Assembly (NCBI GenBank): GCA_012656075.1
Contig: JAAKBF010000164.1
Location: 221,177-285,176, forward strand
Direction: 5' to 3'
Source: Phytophthora hibernalis
Taxonomy: Eukaryota; Oomycota; Peronosporomycetes; Peronosporales; Peronosporaceae
Length of the DNA: 64,000 bases
Of the stretch, positions 29,390 to 41,200 are shown in pieces. Within the stretch, counting starts at the first letter, position 1. Each line of letters opens with the position of its first letter. Below the pieces are notes generated by a model. That model was not told the origin of the DNA. It was given only the letters and a program-made list of their open reading frames with translations, and did not search any database. The translations under genes were made by a program, and so were the position numbers.

Positions 29390-30587
29390 TTACCTGTAGA
29401 TCGCGTTGTATGCACTTCGGATCGCGTCGTCCACCTCATTATCTGCGTTGAACATTCTAGAGATCACCCTTGGACTTTTCAATTCCTGCCGCCACAGCCT
29501 CAATTGCATATTCTGCAAGTTTGTCGCCAGATCTTTTGTATTCTCCATCCTCTTTGCGGCCTCTAGCATCCTCGCCACGGCTTCCGAGCCGTAAGTTGCA
29601 TCAAAATTCTTGACCATTGCAGTTAGTTGTGGTTGGCTCTTACCACCACTAAGTAGGTTCACGTAGCCCATCCACATCTCCAAAGCCGGATTGGCAAACA
29701 CTTTCTCCACCCCGTCATCAAGCTTTAGCAGCGTAAAAACTTCATTGAAAGAAAGCCCCTTCCGCTCCCAGCCTAGCAACATCGTACTCTGAAGCTTAAC
29801 TGCAAGAACCTTCAGCTCCGGGTCTTGAGGCTTTGCTGTGGCGAAGAACCTCGCCAGCTTGTCGGCACCGAGTCGTTCTACCATTATGTCGATCATGAAT
29901 GGGCGAGGGTCTGGCGAGACCGAGCTGGCATAGGTAGCCCATGTGTTGAACTCCCGCCTTGAGAACAGGTTAATATGTCCCGCCTTGTCAAGGTTGAGCA
30001 TGCCAAACACGTCGTCTGCCGATTTCTTATCGCGCCACCAAGTATCCCCATTTGTCTCAACAGTTTGTTCGCCACTCTTTCCGTTCTGGGAACGTCTCTT
30101 GCGATCTCAAGCATTTTCGCCACTGCTTCATCTCCATAGGTCTTGGTCAGCATTTCCGTTTTAGTTATCGTCTTGCCCGGGTGCATCTTGTTGTACAACT
30201 TTACGTATGTGAACCATGTTGCCAGCTTCTTGTTGCTCAGCACCTTTTCGACTCCTTTGTTGAGCTTTAAGCGTTTGAAAGTAGCGTCTGCGGTTTTTCC
30301 TTCTGAAGCCAGAGTCGTACACGAACGCTGTCGGCAAGCTTCAACATTTGTGCGTTCGTCGCTTGTTTGATCAGCTCTCCGGCACCAATTGCTCTTTCCT
30401 CGAGGTCTTTGTCTTTGTTAGCTCTCAGCAGCCTCGTCGTGTGAGCTTTATAAAAGTCGGTTGTAAGTGATCGGGCCCTAGATGGGAAGTCACGTGTTGT
30501 CATCTTCGAGTCCATACTTCTGGAGACAGCATCGATACTCGCCAACAAAGTGGTTGCCACCAGCAGAAAAACGAAGGTAAACCGCAT
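29390..30587 (-). CDS. RXLR-EER effector with WY-type repeats, two apparent frameshifts
   Basis: From ATG 30587: signal peptide (about residues 1-20, MRFTFVFLLVATTLLASIDA), then RLLR at residues 52-55 and EER at 63-65, the oomycete host-translocation type leader. The C-terminal region has at least three similar modules (LATWFTYVKLYN, FNTWATYASSV, LEMWMGYVNLL), each followed by an ARMLEAAKR-like helix. This pattern fits the tandem WY/LWY fold of cytoplasmic effectors. Frames change near 30265 and 30030, each by one base, so the written sequence yields only about 106 aa from the start. The total span of about 400 residues suits the family. The host target is unknown. Either it is a young pseudogene, common for effectors, or the breaks are sequence errors. 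Confidence 0.82.
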
Positions 30588-32623
30588 GATAGGCCTGACC
30601 TTGACAGCCGCGCTTGGTGTTTGGGGTTGTGGACGTATCGCGAAGTGAGAATGGCCTAATTCCGAGGCACCTCGACGACCCAGCGAGTGACGTATTCAAT
30701 GGCGGAGGAGAGCAATCATCGCTTAATCGTGTAGGATAGCCATAATTTTGCTTACGGAAAATACTACAGTACATGTAGTGGTACAAACCACCTATCCTCT
30801 GGAGAAAGAGGGGTGAAAGCCAACTCGCTCGGCAAGGCATGCGGTTTAAAGTGGGCAGCACGCGGGCTAAACCCAGGACCAAGCAGGGAAACACCTAGCT
30901 CGGCTTTGGGTTGTGTCACCGCTCTCAGGGGTTTCAAGGGCGAGGCTCGGGTGTAGTTTCCTGTCGGCATCTCCAACTTTCATGATTGTAGCAAGATGAC
31001 ATCCCTCCTCAAGACGACTTGAAAGTTTATACGATGTAGAAAAAGGGATCATGCCCCCAGACAAGTATTAAGTTTCAGTAGATTCTGGCTTGTACCTTTA
31101 ACATATTACCGGTACTTCATGTAATACTGTACGAAGTATTATATTTATTGTACGCGCAGAAAATCTCGGCGATAATTGAGCCGGTTTTACATGTATCATC
31201 CCTGGGAAATCTGGCATCTTGGGATTCGAAGCACAGAAACTGGAGACAGCAGTTATGATCACCAGGCTGGAAACAACCTGTTCCTGCGCATCATCACACC
31301 TTTTCAACGATCTCAACTTCATGGGGAAAATGAACTTCGTTCAATTGCATCTCGGGGAGTGGAGTGGTGGGTCGGGAGCAGAGCAAAAGTAGAAATGAGC
31401 ACGGCTGACTTGCCGGGCCTCTAGCAACGTGTAACTACTGTCTAATTATTCTCCGTGCGATCCGAAAGCAGCCTTCCTCTTTCGCCTGCAACGTCTTCGA
31501 CGTCTTGTCCGAGGAAGCCGACCATGCAGTTCTCGCGAACACGCTGCTGTTACTGAAAATGCACCGAAAATTTGCCTCATTAAATGACCAAAAGCTGGGA
31601 TAGCAGTAAGGTATTGCTGTGGCCAGTATAGAAGGGCGCGTTTCTTTTTATTTTAAAATGACATAATTTAAAATGGATTTTAAATGCGTTCTTTTGAGCA
31701 CCTGAATTCTGGCATTCCTAATCAGACGCAATTGTCAGATTTTAAACATCAGTATCAGAATTATTAGATGAATTTCAACCTTACCGAAGAATACACCCGA
31801 GCCCTGTGATCATCAGGGAAACTCAAAGTCACTTTCGAGTGGCAAGTGCGACCAATACTTTTTTTCTTGTAGTTAGAAGTGTGTGGTCAAATATTCTGCT
31901 CCGGCCTAAAAATCAGTTCTTACATCAGATTCTCTTGACGCTAGATTTATAATCGTCGTATTTACCATCAAAGGGTATAGTGAGACGCGCTTGCGACGCT
32001 CTCCTAGTTTCAAACTGACTCACGTAAGCAGCGAACTAAAAAAACTAAAAAGAACGTTAGGAACGCTCGGAATTATTCAAAATCATTTTTTTAAATGAGC
32101 GCGCCAGTGTTATAGTTATAATAATTAGGCGGGCCGGTATTGTGAATTCCGGCTAAATTTACCGAATAAGGTCTATTGCGTTGGGTCAACAAACGTCGAC
32201 CGATACAAAATCCAAGTCAAATCACTTGTTTCGGTTGTTCTGTTAAGTACGCCTCCGACTACTCGGCCCCGATAGTAAGCCAAGTGAACGATCCGCTGCC
32301 GGTTTGCCACGAATCGAACAATCCAGTTTTGAGTAGAACTCACAATATTACCGAAGCCAATATCCGTGGTCCGGTATTACTGAAGCCGGTAATACCGAAG
32401 CTTTTCATCGGGCGGATTGATAATATTAATAATATAGCTTACCCGGGCAGGAGCGTCCCGGGGAAATGCAGTTCGTGGGAGCAAATTAGCTGTTATCTTG
32501 CGATCTTTACGTGTTTTTGTAAAACTCCAAAAAAATAATTGGAATGTAAAAATGTTAATTGATTACAATAATAATTTAAAATGATTTCCCCGCTGCATAT
32601 TGGTCCATAGTGCTGGGGAACCG
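30588..32623. other. Gene-poor stretch
   Basis: A CTCACTTCGCGAT motif on the minus strand upstream of the RXLR start (about 30640-30655) could be a core promoter. The stretch 30800-31060 is GC-richer and might be an old retroelement remnant, but I cannot place a domain. From 31.4 to 32.6 kb it is AT-rich, with a small inverted repeat around CGGTATTACTGAAGCCGGTAATACCG (two 10-base arms, about 32371-32396). Confidence 0.35.
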
Positions 32624-32931
32624 CTAGTCATACCCGTATATCGTTCTACCCTGCCGCTTTAAGGCGTATACGGCGTCTCGAACGGTCACCGTCTTTCGAT
32701 TGCCGTGTTCCGTGTCCACCACAGCTCCCGTACCAGATTGCCTACGAACACTCTCAAAACAGCCCGAGCCTCCTCGCACACCAGAGCGGACATGCGAATT
32801 ACACCAGCTCTTCTTGCGAGCCGCCGAATATACTGCTTCCAGATGCCGTTTAGGTTGTCACGCAGAAATTGTGCCATCCGCTTCACGCCGCCTTTACCGA
32901 GTTCTTTGCTTTGCTTTCCGCGCCCTGGAAT
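32624..32931 (-). pseudogene. Highly divergent histone H4-like sequence
   Basis: The minus strand reads PGRGKQSKELGKGG, LRDNLNGIWKQYIRRLARRAGV, a CEEARAVLRVF helix, TEHGNRKTVTVRDAVYALKR and QGRTIYGYD, which aligns end to end with histone H4. The start codon position is ATT instead of ATG, and one base is missing at about 32730 (in LVR-GAVVD). The span of 308 nt is one base short of 103 codons including the stop. A GTACGT (about 32998) and a TGCAG just before the ATT could instead mark an intron and an unseen first exon. Core nucleosomal helix residues are strongly changed for a protein that is normally almost invariant. Probably a decayed processed copy; a diverged variant is possible. Confidence 0.75.
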
Positions 32932-33083
32932 CTGCAGTTGACGTATGAGTAGCTGTCAGTTCAAAAAGCATTATACTAACATCTTTATCAACACGTACCT
33001 TCTCGATGCGCTAGGCCAGGGTAAAATGCAAAGTGCCAACTCCTTCAGATCACGTATGTGTGAGCAGTATACATTAGTTTATA

Positions 33084-33927
33084 TTAGTTCCGAGCATCCC
33101 GTCTGTCTTCGCAGCCAACCAAATTGCAATGGCAATACGTAGCGCACCCACTCATGCTCTTCCATCGCACTGTGAAGTAACTGATAATCAAAAGAGGTCT
33201 ATTTGGTTTTATTGGTTGTTCCAGGCTGCATCCAAGCGATGAGATGCATTGCAATAGCTCTCGATGTCTTCTGTTTCTGGCGCGAACTTCCTCAGCCTTC
33301 CGCTGTTGCTTGGCGGCGTCGGCTCTACGCATCAGACACTGTACGTCTTGGAGTTTCGCATCATGCCGTTCAAGACGGTGCTGAAACCACATGCACAGCC
33401 GTTTTTAGCACGTCTACATGCGCAGGATGATTCGATATCGTTGCAGAAGAGGACATGTCACTACGCGAGGATGTTGTTGACGCATGGTCTTCATCGGCTT
33501 GGGCTGGGCTGTCGTCCCCAAAGGATATCATTCTGCGGAGCTGTTACCTCCGCTGGTTGAGTCTCGCTTTCAGGTGCCGTTTGAGCAGGCCAATCGGCTA
33601 TCTGCTCTGGAGCCCTGATGAACCCAGTGCTCCTGACACGTCGTCTTGATAACGTCGGAGAATCTGCTGGTGCAGCGTCATTTTTATCTGCATGTCCAAA
33701 CGTCGGGGACCCGACACTGTGCTTCGCGTGGACGCGTACAGCGCTTTGAACTTCTGCTTCAAGTTCATTCCACTGTGTGTGTGCAAGCTATCATTGCTTG
33801 CCGCATTGTAGGCTACAGCCACAGCATTCCAGTCAGCTTGGTTACGGGGCAAGTGGGTGGCCACGACCGCCAGCAGACGTTCACACTCGATAGCGTTGTA
33901 GTTCCGTGTCCCGTTCGGCTTGGTCAT
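33084..33927 (-). pseudogene. DUF6818/Myb-like repeat-family protein, frame-broken
   Basis: The start MTKPNGTRNYNAIECERLLAV, then WNAVAVAYN and NLKQKFKALYASTR, resembles the N-terminal domain (DUF6818-like, Myb/SANT-related) of a multi-copy oomycete protein family. The C-terminal part has a Gln/Lys/Arg-rich helix (RRADAAKQQRKAEEVRARNRR). The middle is spread over several frames, with at least three shifts between 33600 and 33390. Such genes are often transposon-borne or repeated in Phytophthora. Function unknown. Confidence 0.5.
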
Positions 33928-34308
33928 CTACCTAAGATAATGAACTCGTTAGCATTCGCCTCCTGCCGATATCTCAATTGCAACAAACGCACCTTCTTCT
34001 ACATCGGCTGGTTTGATAGTGAATGCCATCGCTCGACCATTGCAGACGGCTAACTTTTCTATTTTCTTAAAATTGTGTATGCGCAACTTCAACATGGCGT
34101 GGGTTGAACTTTAAGTGTTCAATGCCGACAGGAACCCTGTTCTCAATTCGCATTATTTTGGTTGGGCTACTAACACACAAAATGAAAGCATGCAAACATT
34201 ACAGCACGCGATATTACACTACGGCATGATGTTTGCCAGGCCAAATCGCGAAGCTTCACAGTGAGTTGGCAACGTTTTTCCAGGAACAGCTTCAATCCGG
34301 AATAGTAG
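33928..34308. other. Intergenic
   Basis: No supported feature is found. It separates the minus-strand DUF6818-like gene from the plus-strand Ser/Pro-rich ORF. Confidence 0.35.
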
Positions 34309-35230
34309 TTGATGTCAACGGTCTGGCCTGGCTGCGGTAGATCGTTCGAGTCGGGTTCAATTCCCCAGACTGTTGCCGTCAGTCTGCGTCGCCACGCTGC
34401 TCTCCACGAGCACGACGTTGACACATTGGTACTTGCTTCTGCTGGTACGTTCTTCTCTTCTTTCCTTGCTCCATCGGTTGTCCTAAGCTCTTCTCTCCCT
34501 CGTTCAGGTATTACCGCAGACGACATCGACTGGGAGTTGCTCGGACTCTCTCCTCCGAGCATCACTTCGAAGCGCCGTCGGAGTGCGTCGTCGGAGAGCT
34601 CGGAGGATAGTGATCAAGAACCCAAGGCCTCGGACCTGGTGCCGAAACCCTCCGTGCAGGCAGCGTCGGCTGCGGGTGATGCCTCCGAGGCCTGCCGCTC
34701 ATTCCGTCAGTATCCCAGCGTCGAAGGAATCGGCGCAAGCGTCTCCGGCAGCAAGTATCCCAAGCTCCGCCACCACAGGCGACGCCGGCGTATCCTCCGC
34801 ACGTTCCGTCGGGACCGCCAAAGTCGACCCTTCCTGCCAGCAAGCGGTTGGGTCGTCCGTCCAAGAGTTTGGGTGCCCCAGCTCGAGGACCCACGCCTAA
34901 TCCCTCGGTCAGTACGCCACCACCTCTCGATGCGTCTGGGCTTCCTGCTGGATCGCCCCCGAGCCCTCCGCCTGGGTCTCCACCGAGTCCTCCGCCTGGA
35001 TCCCCGCCGAGTCCTCCACCTGGGTCTCCACCGAGTTTTCCGTCCGGATCTCCGCCGAGTCCTACACCTTGGTCTCCACCGGCCTCAGGATCCTCGGTGT
35101 CCTCGACCCCGGCCGAAGTCATTGACTTGTCGGGCGATGAGGTCGATACCGATAAGCGAGGGCCGCCATCCTCGCTTATGGATCGTTTTCCTCAGCCGTG
35201 ACTTCACCGGCTCGTCGTGATGGTCGGTCC
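34309..35230 (+). pseudogene. Ser/Pro-rich ORF abutting the satellite array (possibly retroelement Gag-related)
   Basis: Coding-like segments occur in succession in three frames: GITADDIDWELLGLSPPS with an acidic Ser-rich stretch (34510-34700), then an Ala/Ser-rich part. LGRPSKSLGAPARG follows, then (SPPSPPPG)n, and VIDLSGDEVDTDKRGPP near 35120-35165. A further frame (SAVTSPARRDGRSYSRLLC) continues directly into the first monomer of the array. An acceptor-like CTCCCTCGTTCAG lies before the first segment. Low-complexity Ser/Pro regions like this occur in Gag or ORF1 parts of oomycete retroelements, but I see no zinc knuckle or pol, so the identity is open. At least two single-base shifts are needed for one continuous protein. 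Confidence 0.4.
34950..35085 (+). repeat. 24-bp coding minisatellite (SPPSPPPG)n
   Basis: About five to six units of the type GG(A/G)TC(T/C)CC(A/G)CCGAGTCCTCC encode Gly-Ser-Pro-Pro-Ser-Pro-Pro-Pro. Synonymous changes between units and loss of strict repetition at the 3' end suggest it is older than the neighbouring 189-bp array. Confidence 0.75.
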
Positions 35231-36002
35231 TATTCTAGGCTATTATGTGTCACTACCGATGGTGCCATCAGCACCGTGTACGTGAGCGAGATGGTCGACG
35301 GGGTTGGAGCGACCTGTCACACCTTGAGGATAGTGGGACCCGCCATAACAAAAGGTAGCTCTCAGAAGTCCGTCGAATACGTGCCAAATGGCCAGTACGA
35401 ACCGACACCGAGTCAGTAGTTTTGTAGGCTATTATGTGTCACTACCGATGGTGCCAACAGCACCGTGTACGTGAGCGAGATGGTCGACGGGGTTGGAGCG
35501 ACCTGTCACACCTTGAGAATAGTGGGACCCGCCATAACAAAAGGTAGCTCTCAGAAGTCCGTCGAATACGAGCCAAATGGCCAGTACGAACCGACACCGA
35601 GTCAGTAGTTTTGTAGGCTATTATGTGTCACTACCAATGGTGCCATCAGCACCGTGTACGTGAGCGAGATGGTCGACGGGGTTGGAGCGACCTGTCACAC
35701 CTTGAGGATAGTGGGACCCGCCATAACAAAAGGTAGCTCTCAGAAGTCCGTCGAATACGTGCCAAATGGCCAGTACGAACCGACACCGAGTCAGTCGTTT
35801 TCTAGGCTATTATGTGTCACTACCAATGGTGCCATCAGCACCGTGTACGTGAGCGAGATGGTCGACGGGGTTGGAGCGACCTGTCACACCTTGAGGATAG
35901 TGGGACCCGCCATAACAAAAGGTAGCTCTCAGAAGTCCGTCGAATACGTGCCAAATGGCCAGTACGAACCGACACCGAGTCAGTAGTTTTCTAGTCTATT
36001 AT

Positions 36003-38246
36003 GTGTCTGCCATCAGCACCGTGTACGTGAGCGAGATGGTCGACGGGGTTGGAGCGACCTGTCACACCTTGAGGATAGTGGGACCCGCCATAACAAAAGG
36101 TAGCTCTCAGAAGTCCGTCGAATACGTGCCAAATGGCCAGTACGAACCGACACCGAGTCAGTAGTTTTCTAGGCTATTATGTGTCACTACCAATGGTGCC
36201 ATCAGCACCGTGTACGTGAGCAAGATGGTCGACGGGGTTGGAGCGACCTGTCACACCTTGAAGATAGGGGTGTCCGCAATAACAAAAGGTTGCTCTCAGA
36301 AGTCCGTCGAATACGAGCCAAATGGCCAGTACGAACCGACACCGAGTCAGTAGTTTTGTAGGCTATTATGTGTCACTACCGATGGTGCCATCAGCACCGT
36401 GTACGTGAGCGAGATGGTCGACGGGGTTGGAGCGACCTGTCACACCTTGAGGATAGGGTGTCCGCAATAACAAAAGGTTGCTCTCAGAAGTCCGTCGAAT
36501 ACGAGCCAAATGGCCAGTACGAACCGACACCGAGTCAGTAGTTTTGTAGGCTATTATGTGTCACTACCAATGGTGCCATCAGCACCGTGTACGTGAGCGA
36601 GATGGTCGACGGGGTTGGAGCGACCTGTCACACCTTGAGGATAGGGGTGTCCGCCATAACAAAAGGTTGCTCTCAGAAGTCCGTCGAATACGAGCCAAAT
36701 GGCCAGTACGAACCGACACCGAGTCAGTAGTTTTGTAGGCTATTATGTGTCACAACCAATGGTGCCATCAGCACCGTGTACGTGAGCGAGATGGTCGACG
36801 GGGTTGGAGCGACCTGTCACACCTTGAGGATAGTGGGACCCGCCATAACAAAAGGTTGCTCTCAGAAGTCCGTCGAATACGAGCCAAATGGCCAGTACGA
36901 ACCGACACCGAGTCAGTAGTTTTGTAGGCTATTATGTGTCACTACCGATGGTGCCATCAGCACCGTGTACGTGAGCGAGATGGTCGACGGGGTTGGAGCG
37001 ACCTGTCACACCTTGAGGATAGTGGGACCCGCCATAACAAAAGGTAGCTCTCAGAAGTCCGTCGAATACGTGCCAAATGGCCAGTACGAACCGACACCGA
37101 GTCAGTAGTTTTCTAGGCTATTATGTGTCTGCCATCAGCACCGTGTACGTGAGCGAGATGGTCGACGGGGTTGGAGCGACCTGTCACACCTTGAGAATAG
37201 TGGGACCCGCCATAACAAAAGGTTGCTCTCAGAAGTCCGTCGAATACGAGCCAAATGGCCAGTACGAACCGACACCGAGTCAGTAGTTTTCTAGGCTATT
37301 ATGTGTCACTACCAATGGTGCCATCAGCACCGTGTACGTGAGCGAGATGGTCGACGGGGTTGGAGCGACCTGTCACACCTTGAGGATAGTGGGACCCGCC
37401 ATAACAAAAGGTTGCTCTCAGAAGTCCGTCGAATACGAGCCAAATGGCCAGTACGAACCGACACCGAGTCAGTAGTTTTGTAGGCTATTATGTGTCACTA
37501 CCGATGGTGCCATCAGCACCGTGTACGTGAGCGAGATGGTCGACGGGGTTGGAGCGACCTGTCACACCTTGAGGATAGTGGGACCCGCCATAACAAAAGG
37601 TAGCTCTCAGAAGTCCGTCGAATACGAGCCAAATGGCCAGTACGAACCGACACCGAGTCAGTAGTTTTCTAGGCTATTATGTGTCACTACCAATGGTGCC
37701 ATCAGCACCGTGTACGTGAGCGAGATGGTCGACGGGGTTGGAGCGACCTGTCACACCTTGAAGATAGGGGTGTCCGCCATAACAAAAGGTTGCTCTCAGA
37801 AGTCCGTCGAATACGAGCCAAATGGCCAGTACGAACCGACACCGAGTCAGTAGTTTTGTAGGCTATAATGTGTCACTACCAATGGTGCCATCAGCACCGT
37901 GTACGTGAGCGAGATGGTCGACGGGGTTGGAGCGACCTGTCACACCTTGAGGATAGTGGGACCCGCCATAACAAAGGTTGCTCTCAGAAGTCCGTCGAAT
38001 ACGAGCCAAATGGCCAGTACGAACCGACACCGAGTCAGTAGTTTTCTAGGCTATAATGTGTCACTACCGATGGTGCCATCAGCACCGTGTACGTGAGCGA
38101 GATGGTCGACGGGGTTGGAGCGACCTGTCACACCTTGAGGATAGTGGGACCCGCCATAACAAAAGGTTGCTCTCAGAAGTCCGTCGAATACGAGCCAAAT
38201 GGCCAGTACGAACCGACACCGAGTCAGTAGTTTTCTAGGCTATTAT
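36003..38246 (+). repeat. Higher-order repeat of 1,122 bp (six monomers), two periods
   Basis: A monomer with an 11-bp deletion (GTGTCTGCCATC instead of GTGTCACTACCAATGGTGCCATC) occurs at 36003, 37125 and 38247, exactly 1,122 bp apart each time. The five monomers between them also vary in a broadly similar order (GTGGGACCC versus GGGGTGTCC types). The pattern does not continue at 39369. Confidence 0.7.
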
Positions 38247-41200
38247 GTGTCTGCCATCAGCACCGTGTACGTGAGCGAGATGGTCGACGGGGTTGGAGCG
38301 ACCTGTCACACCTTGAGGATAGTGGGACCGCCATAACAAAAGGTAGCTCTCAGAAGTCCGTCGAATACGAGCCAAATGGCCAGTACGAACCGACACCGAG
38401 TCAGTAGTTTTCTAGGCTATTATGTGTCACTACCAATGGTGCCATCAGCACCGTGTACGTGAGCGAGATGGTCGACGGGGTTGGAGCGACCTGTCACACC
38501 TTGAGGATAGTGGTGTCCGCCATAACAAAAGGTAGCTCTCAGAAGTCCGTCGAATACGAGCCAAATGGCCAGTACGAACCGACACCGAGTCAGTAGTTTT
38601 GTAGGCTATTATGTGTCACTACCAATGGTGCCATCAGCACCGTGTACGTGAGCGAGATGGTCGACGGGGTTGGAGCCTGTCACACCTTGAGGATAGTGGG
38701 TCCGCCATAACAAAAGGTAGCTCTCAGAAGTCCGTCGAATACGAGCCAAATGGCCAGTACGAACCGACACCGAGTCAGTAGTTTTCTAGGCTATTATGTG
38801 TCACTACCGATGGTGCCATCAGCACCGTGTACGTGAGCGAGATGGTCGACGGGGTTGGAGCGACCTGTCACACCTTGAGGATAGTGGTCCGCCATAACAA
38901 AAGGTTGCTCTCAGAAGTCCGTCGAATACGAGCCAAATGGCCAGTACGAACCGACACCGAGTCAGTAGTTTTCTAGGCTATTATGTGTCACTACCAATGG
39001 TGCCATCAGCACCGTGTACGTGAGCGAGATGGTCGACGGGGTTGGAGCGACCTGTCACACCTTGAGGATAGTGGTGTCCGCCATAACAAAAGGTTGCTCT
39101 CAGAAGTCCGTCGAATACGAGCCAAATGGCCAGTACGAACCGACACCGAGTCAGTAGTTTTCTAGGCTATTATGTGTCACTACCAATGGTGCCATCAGCA
39201 CCGTGTACGTGAGCGAGATGGTCGACGGGGTTGGAGCGACCTGTCACACCTTGAAGATAGGGGTGTCCGCCATAACAAAAGGTTGCTCTCAGAAGTCCGT
39301 CGAATACGAGCCAAATGGCCAGTACGAACCGACACCGAGTCAGTAGTTTTCTAGGCTATAATGTGTCACTACCAATGGTGCCATCAGCACCGTGTACGTG
39401 AGCGAGATGGTCGACGGGGTTGGAGCGACCTGTCACACCTTGAGGATAGTGGGTCCCGCCATAACAAAAGGTTGCTCTCAGAAGTCCGTCGAATACGAGC
39501 CAAATGGCCAGTACGAACCGACACCGAGTCAGTAGTTTTCTAGGCTATTATGTGTCACTACCAATGGTGCCATCAGCACCGTGTACGTGAGCGAGATGGT
39601 CGACGGGGTTGGAGCGACCTGTCACACCTTGAGGATAGTGGGTCCGCCATAACAAAAGGTTGCTCTCAGAAGTCCGTCGAATACGAGCCAAATGGCCAGT
39701 ACGAACCGACACCGAGTCAGTAGTTTTCTAGGCTATAATGTGTCACTACCAATGGTGCCATCAGCACCGTGTACGTGAGCGAGATGGTCGACGGGGTTGG
39801 AGCGACCTGTCACACCTTGAGGATAGTGGTGTCCGCCATAACAAAGGTTGCTCTCAGAAGTCCGTCGAATACGAGCCAAATGGCCAGTACGAACCGACAC
39901 CGAGTCAGTAGTTTTCTAGGCTATTATGTGTCACTACCAATGGTGCCATCAGCACCGTGTACGTGAGCGAGATGGTCGACGGGGTTGGAGCGACCTGTCA
40001 CACCTTGAGGATAGTGGTGTCCGCCATAACAAAAGGTTGCTCTCAGAAGTCCGTCGAATACGAGCCAAATGGCCAGTACGAACCGACACCGAGTCAGTAG
40101 TTTTCTAGGCTATTATGTGTCACTACCAATGGTGCCATCAGCACCGTGTACGTGAGCGAGATGGTCGACGGGGTTGGAGCGACCTGTCACACCTTGAGGA
40201 TAGTGGTGTCCGCCATAACAAAAGGTTGCTCTCAGAAGTCCGTCGAATACGAGCCAAATGGCCAGTACGAACCGACACCGAGTCAGTAGTTTTCTAGGCT
40301 ATAATGTGTCACTACCAATGGTGCCATCAGCACCGTGTACGTGAGCGAGATGGTCGACGGGGTTGGAGCGACCTGTCACACCTTGAAGATAGGGGTGTCC
40401 GCCATAACAAAAGGTTGCTCTCAGAAGTCCGTCGAATACGAGCCAAATGGCCAGTACGAACCGACACCGAGTCAGTAGTTTTGTAGGCTATTATGTGTCA
40501 CTACCAATGGTGCCATCAGCACCGTGTACGTGAGCGAGATGGTCGACGGGGTTGGAGCGACCTGTCACCTTGAGGATAGTGGGTCCGCCATAACAAAAGG
40601 TTGCTCTCAGAAGTCCGTCGAATACGAGCCAAATGGCCAGTACGAACCGACACCGAGTCAGTAGTTTTCTAGGCTATTATGTGTCACTACCAATGGTGCC
40701 ATCAGCACCGTGTACGTGAGCGAGATGGTCGACGGGGTTGGAGCGACCTGTCACACCTTGAGGATAGGGGTGTCCGCCATAACAAAAGGTTGCTCTCAGA
40801 AGTCCGTCGAATACGAGCCAAATGGCCAGTACGAACCGACACCGAGTCAGTAGTTTTGTAGGCTATTATGTGTCACTACCAATGGTGCCATCAGCACCGT
40901 GTACGTGAGCGAGATGGTCGACGGGGTTGGAGCGACCTGTCACACCTTGAGGATAGTGGGACCCGCCATAACAAAAGGTTGCTCTCAGAAGTCCGTCGAA
41001 TACGAGCCAAATGGCCAGTACGAACCGACACCGAGTCAGTAGTTTTCTAGGCTATTATGTGTCACCAATGGTGCCATCAGCACCGTGTACGTGAGCGAGA
41101 TGGTCGACGGGAGCGACCTGTCACACGTTGAGGATAGTGGTGTCCGCCATAACAAAGGTTGCTCTCAGAAGTCCGTCGAATACGAGCCAAATGGCCAGTA

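Noticed and set aside
30490..30894. Minus-strand ORF of 134 residues overlapping the RXLR start
   Set aside because: It is out of frame with the effector, lacks a domain, and its composition fits non-coding DNA.
32176..32538. Plus-strand ORF of 120 residues
   Set aside because: It lies in AT-rich DNA with small inverted repeats and shows no domain or signal peptide.
34320..34372. tRNA-like segment with B-box GGTTCAATTCC at 34354-34364 and pairing GTCTGG/CCAGAC
   Set aside because: Only about 50 nt separate the pairing ends, there is no anticodon arm or A-box, and one T-stem pair is mismatched. It is probably a chance hairpin or remnant.
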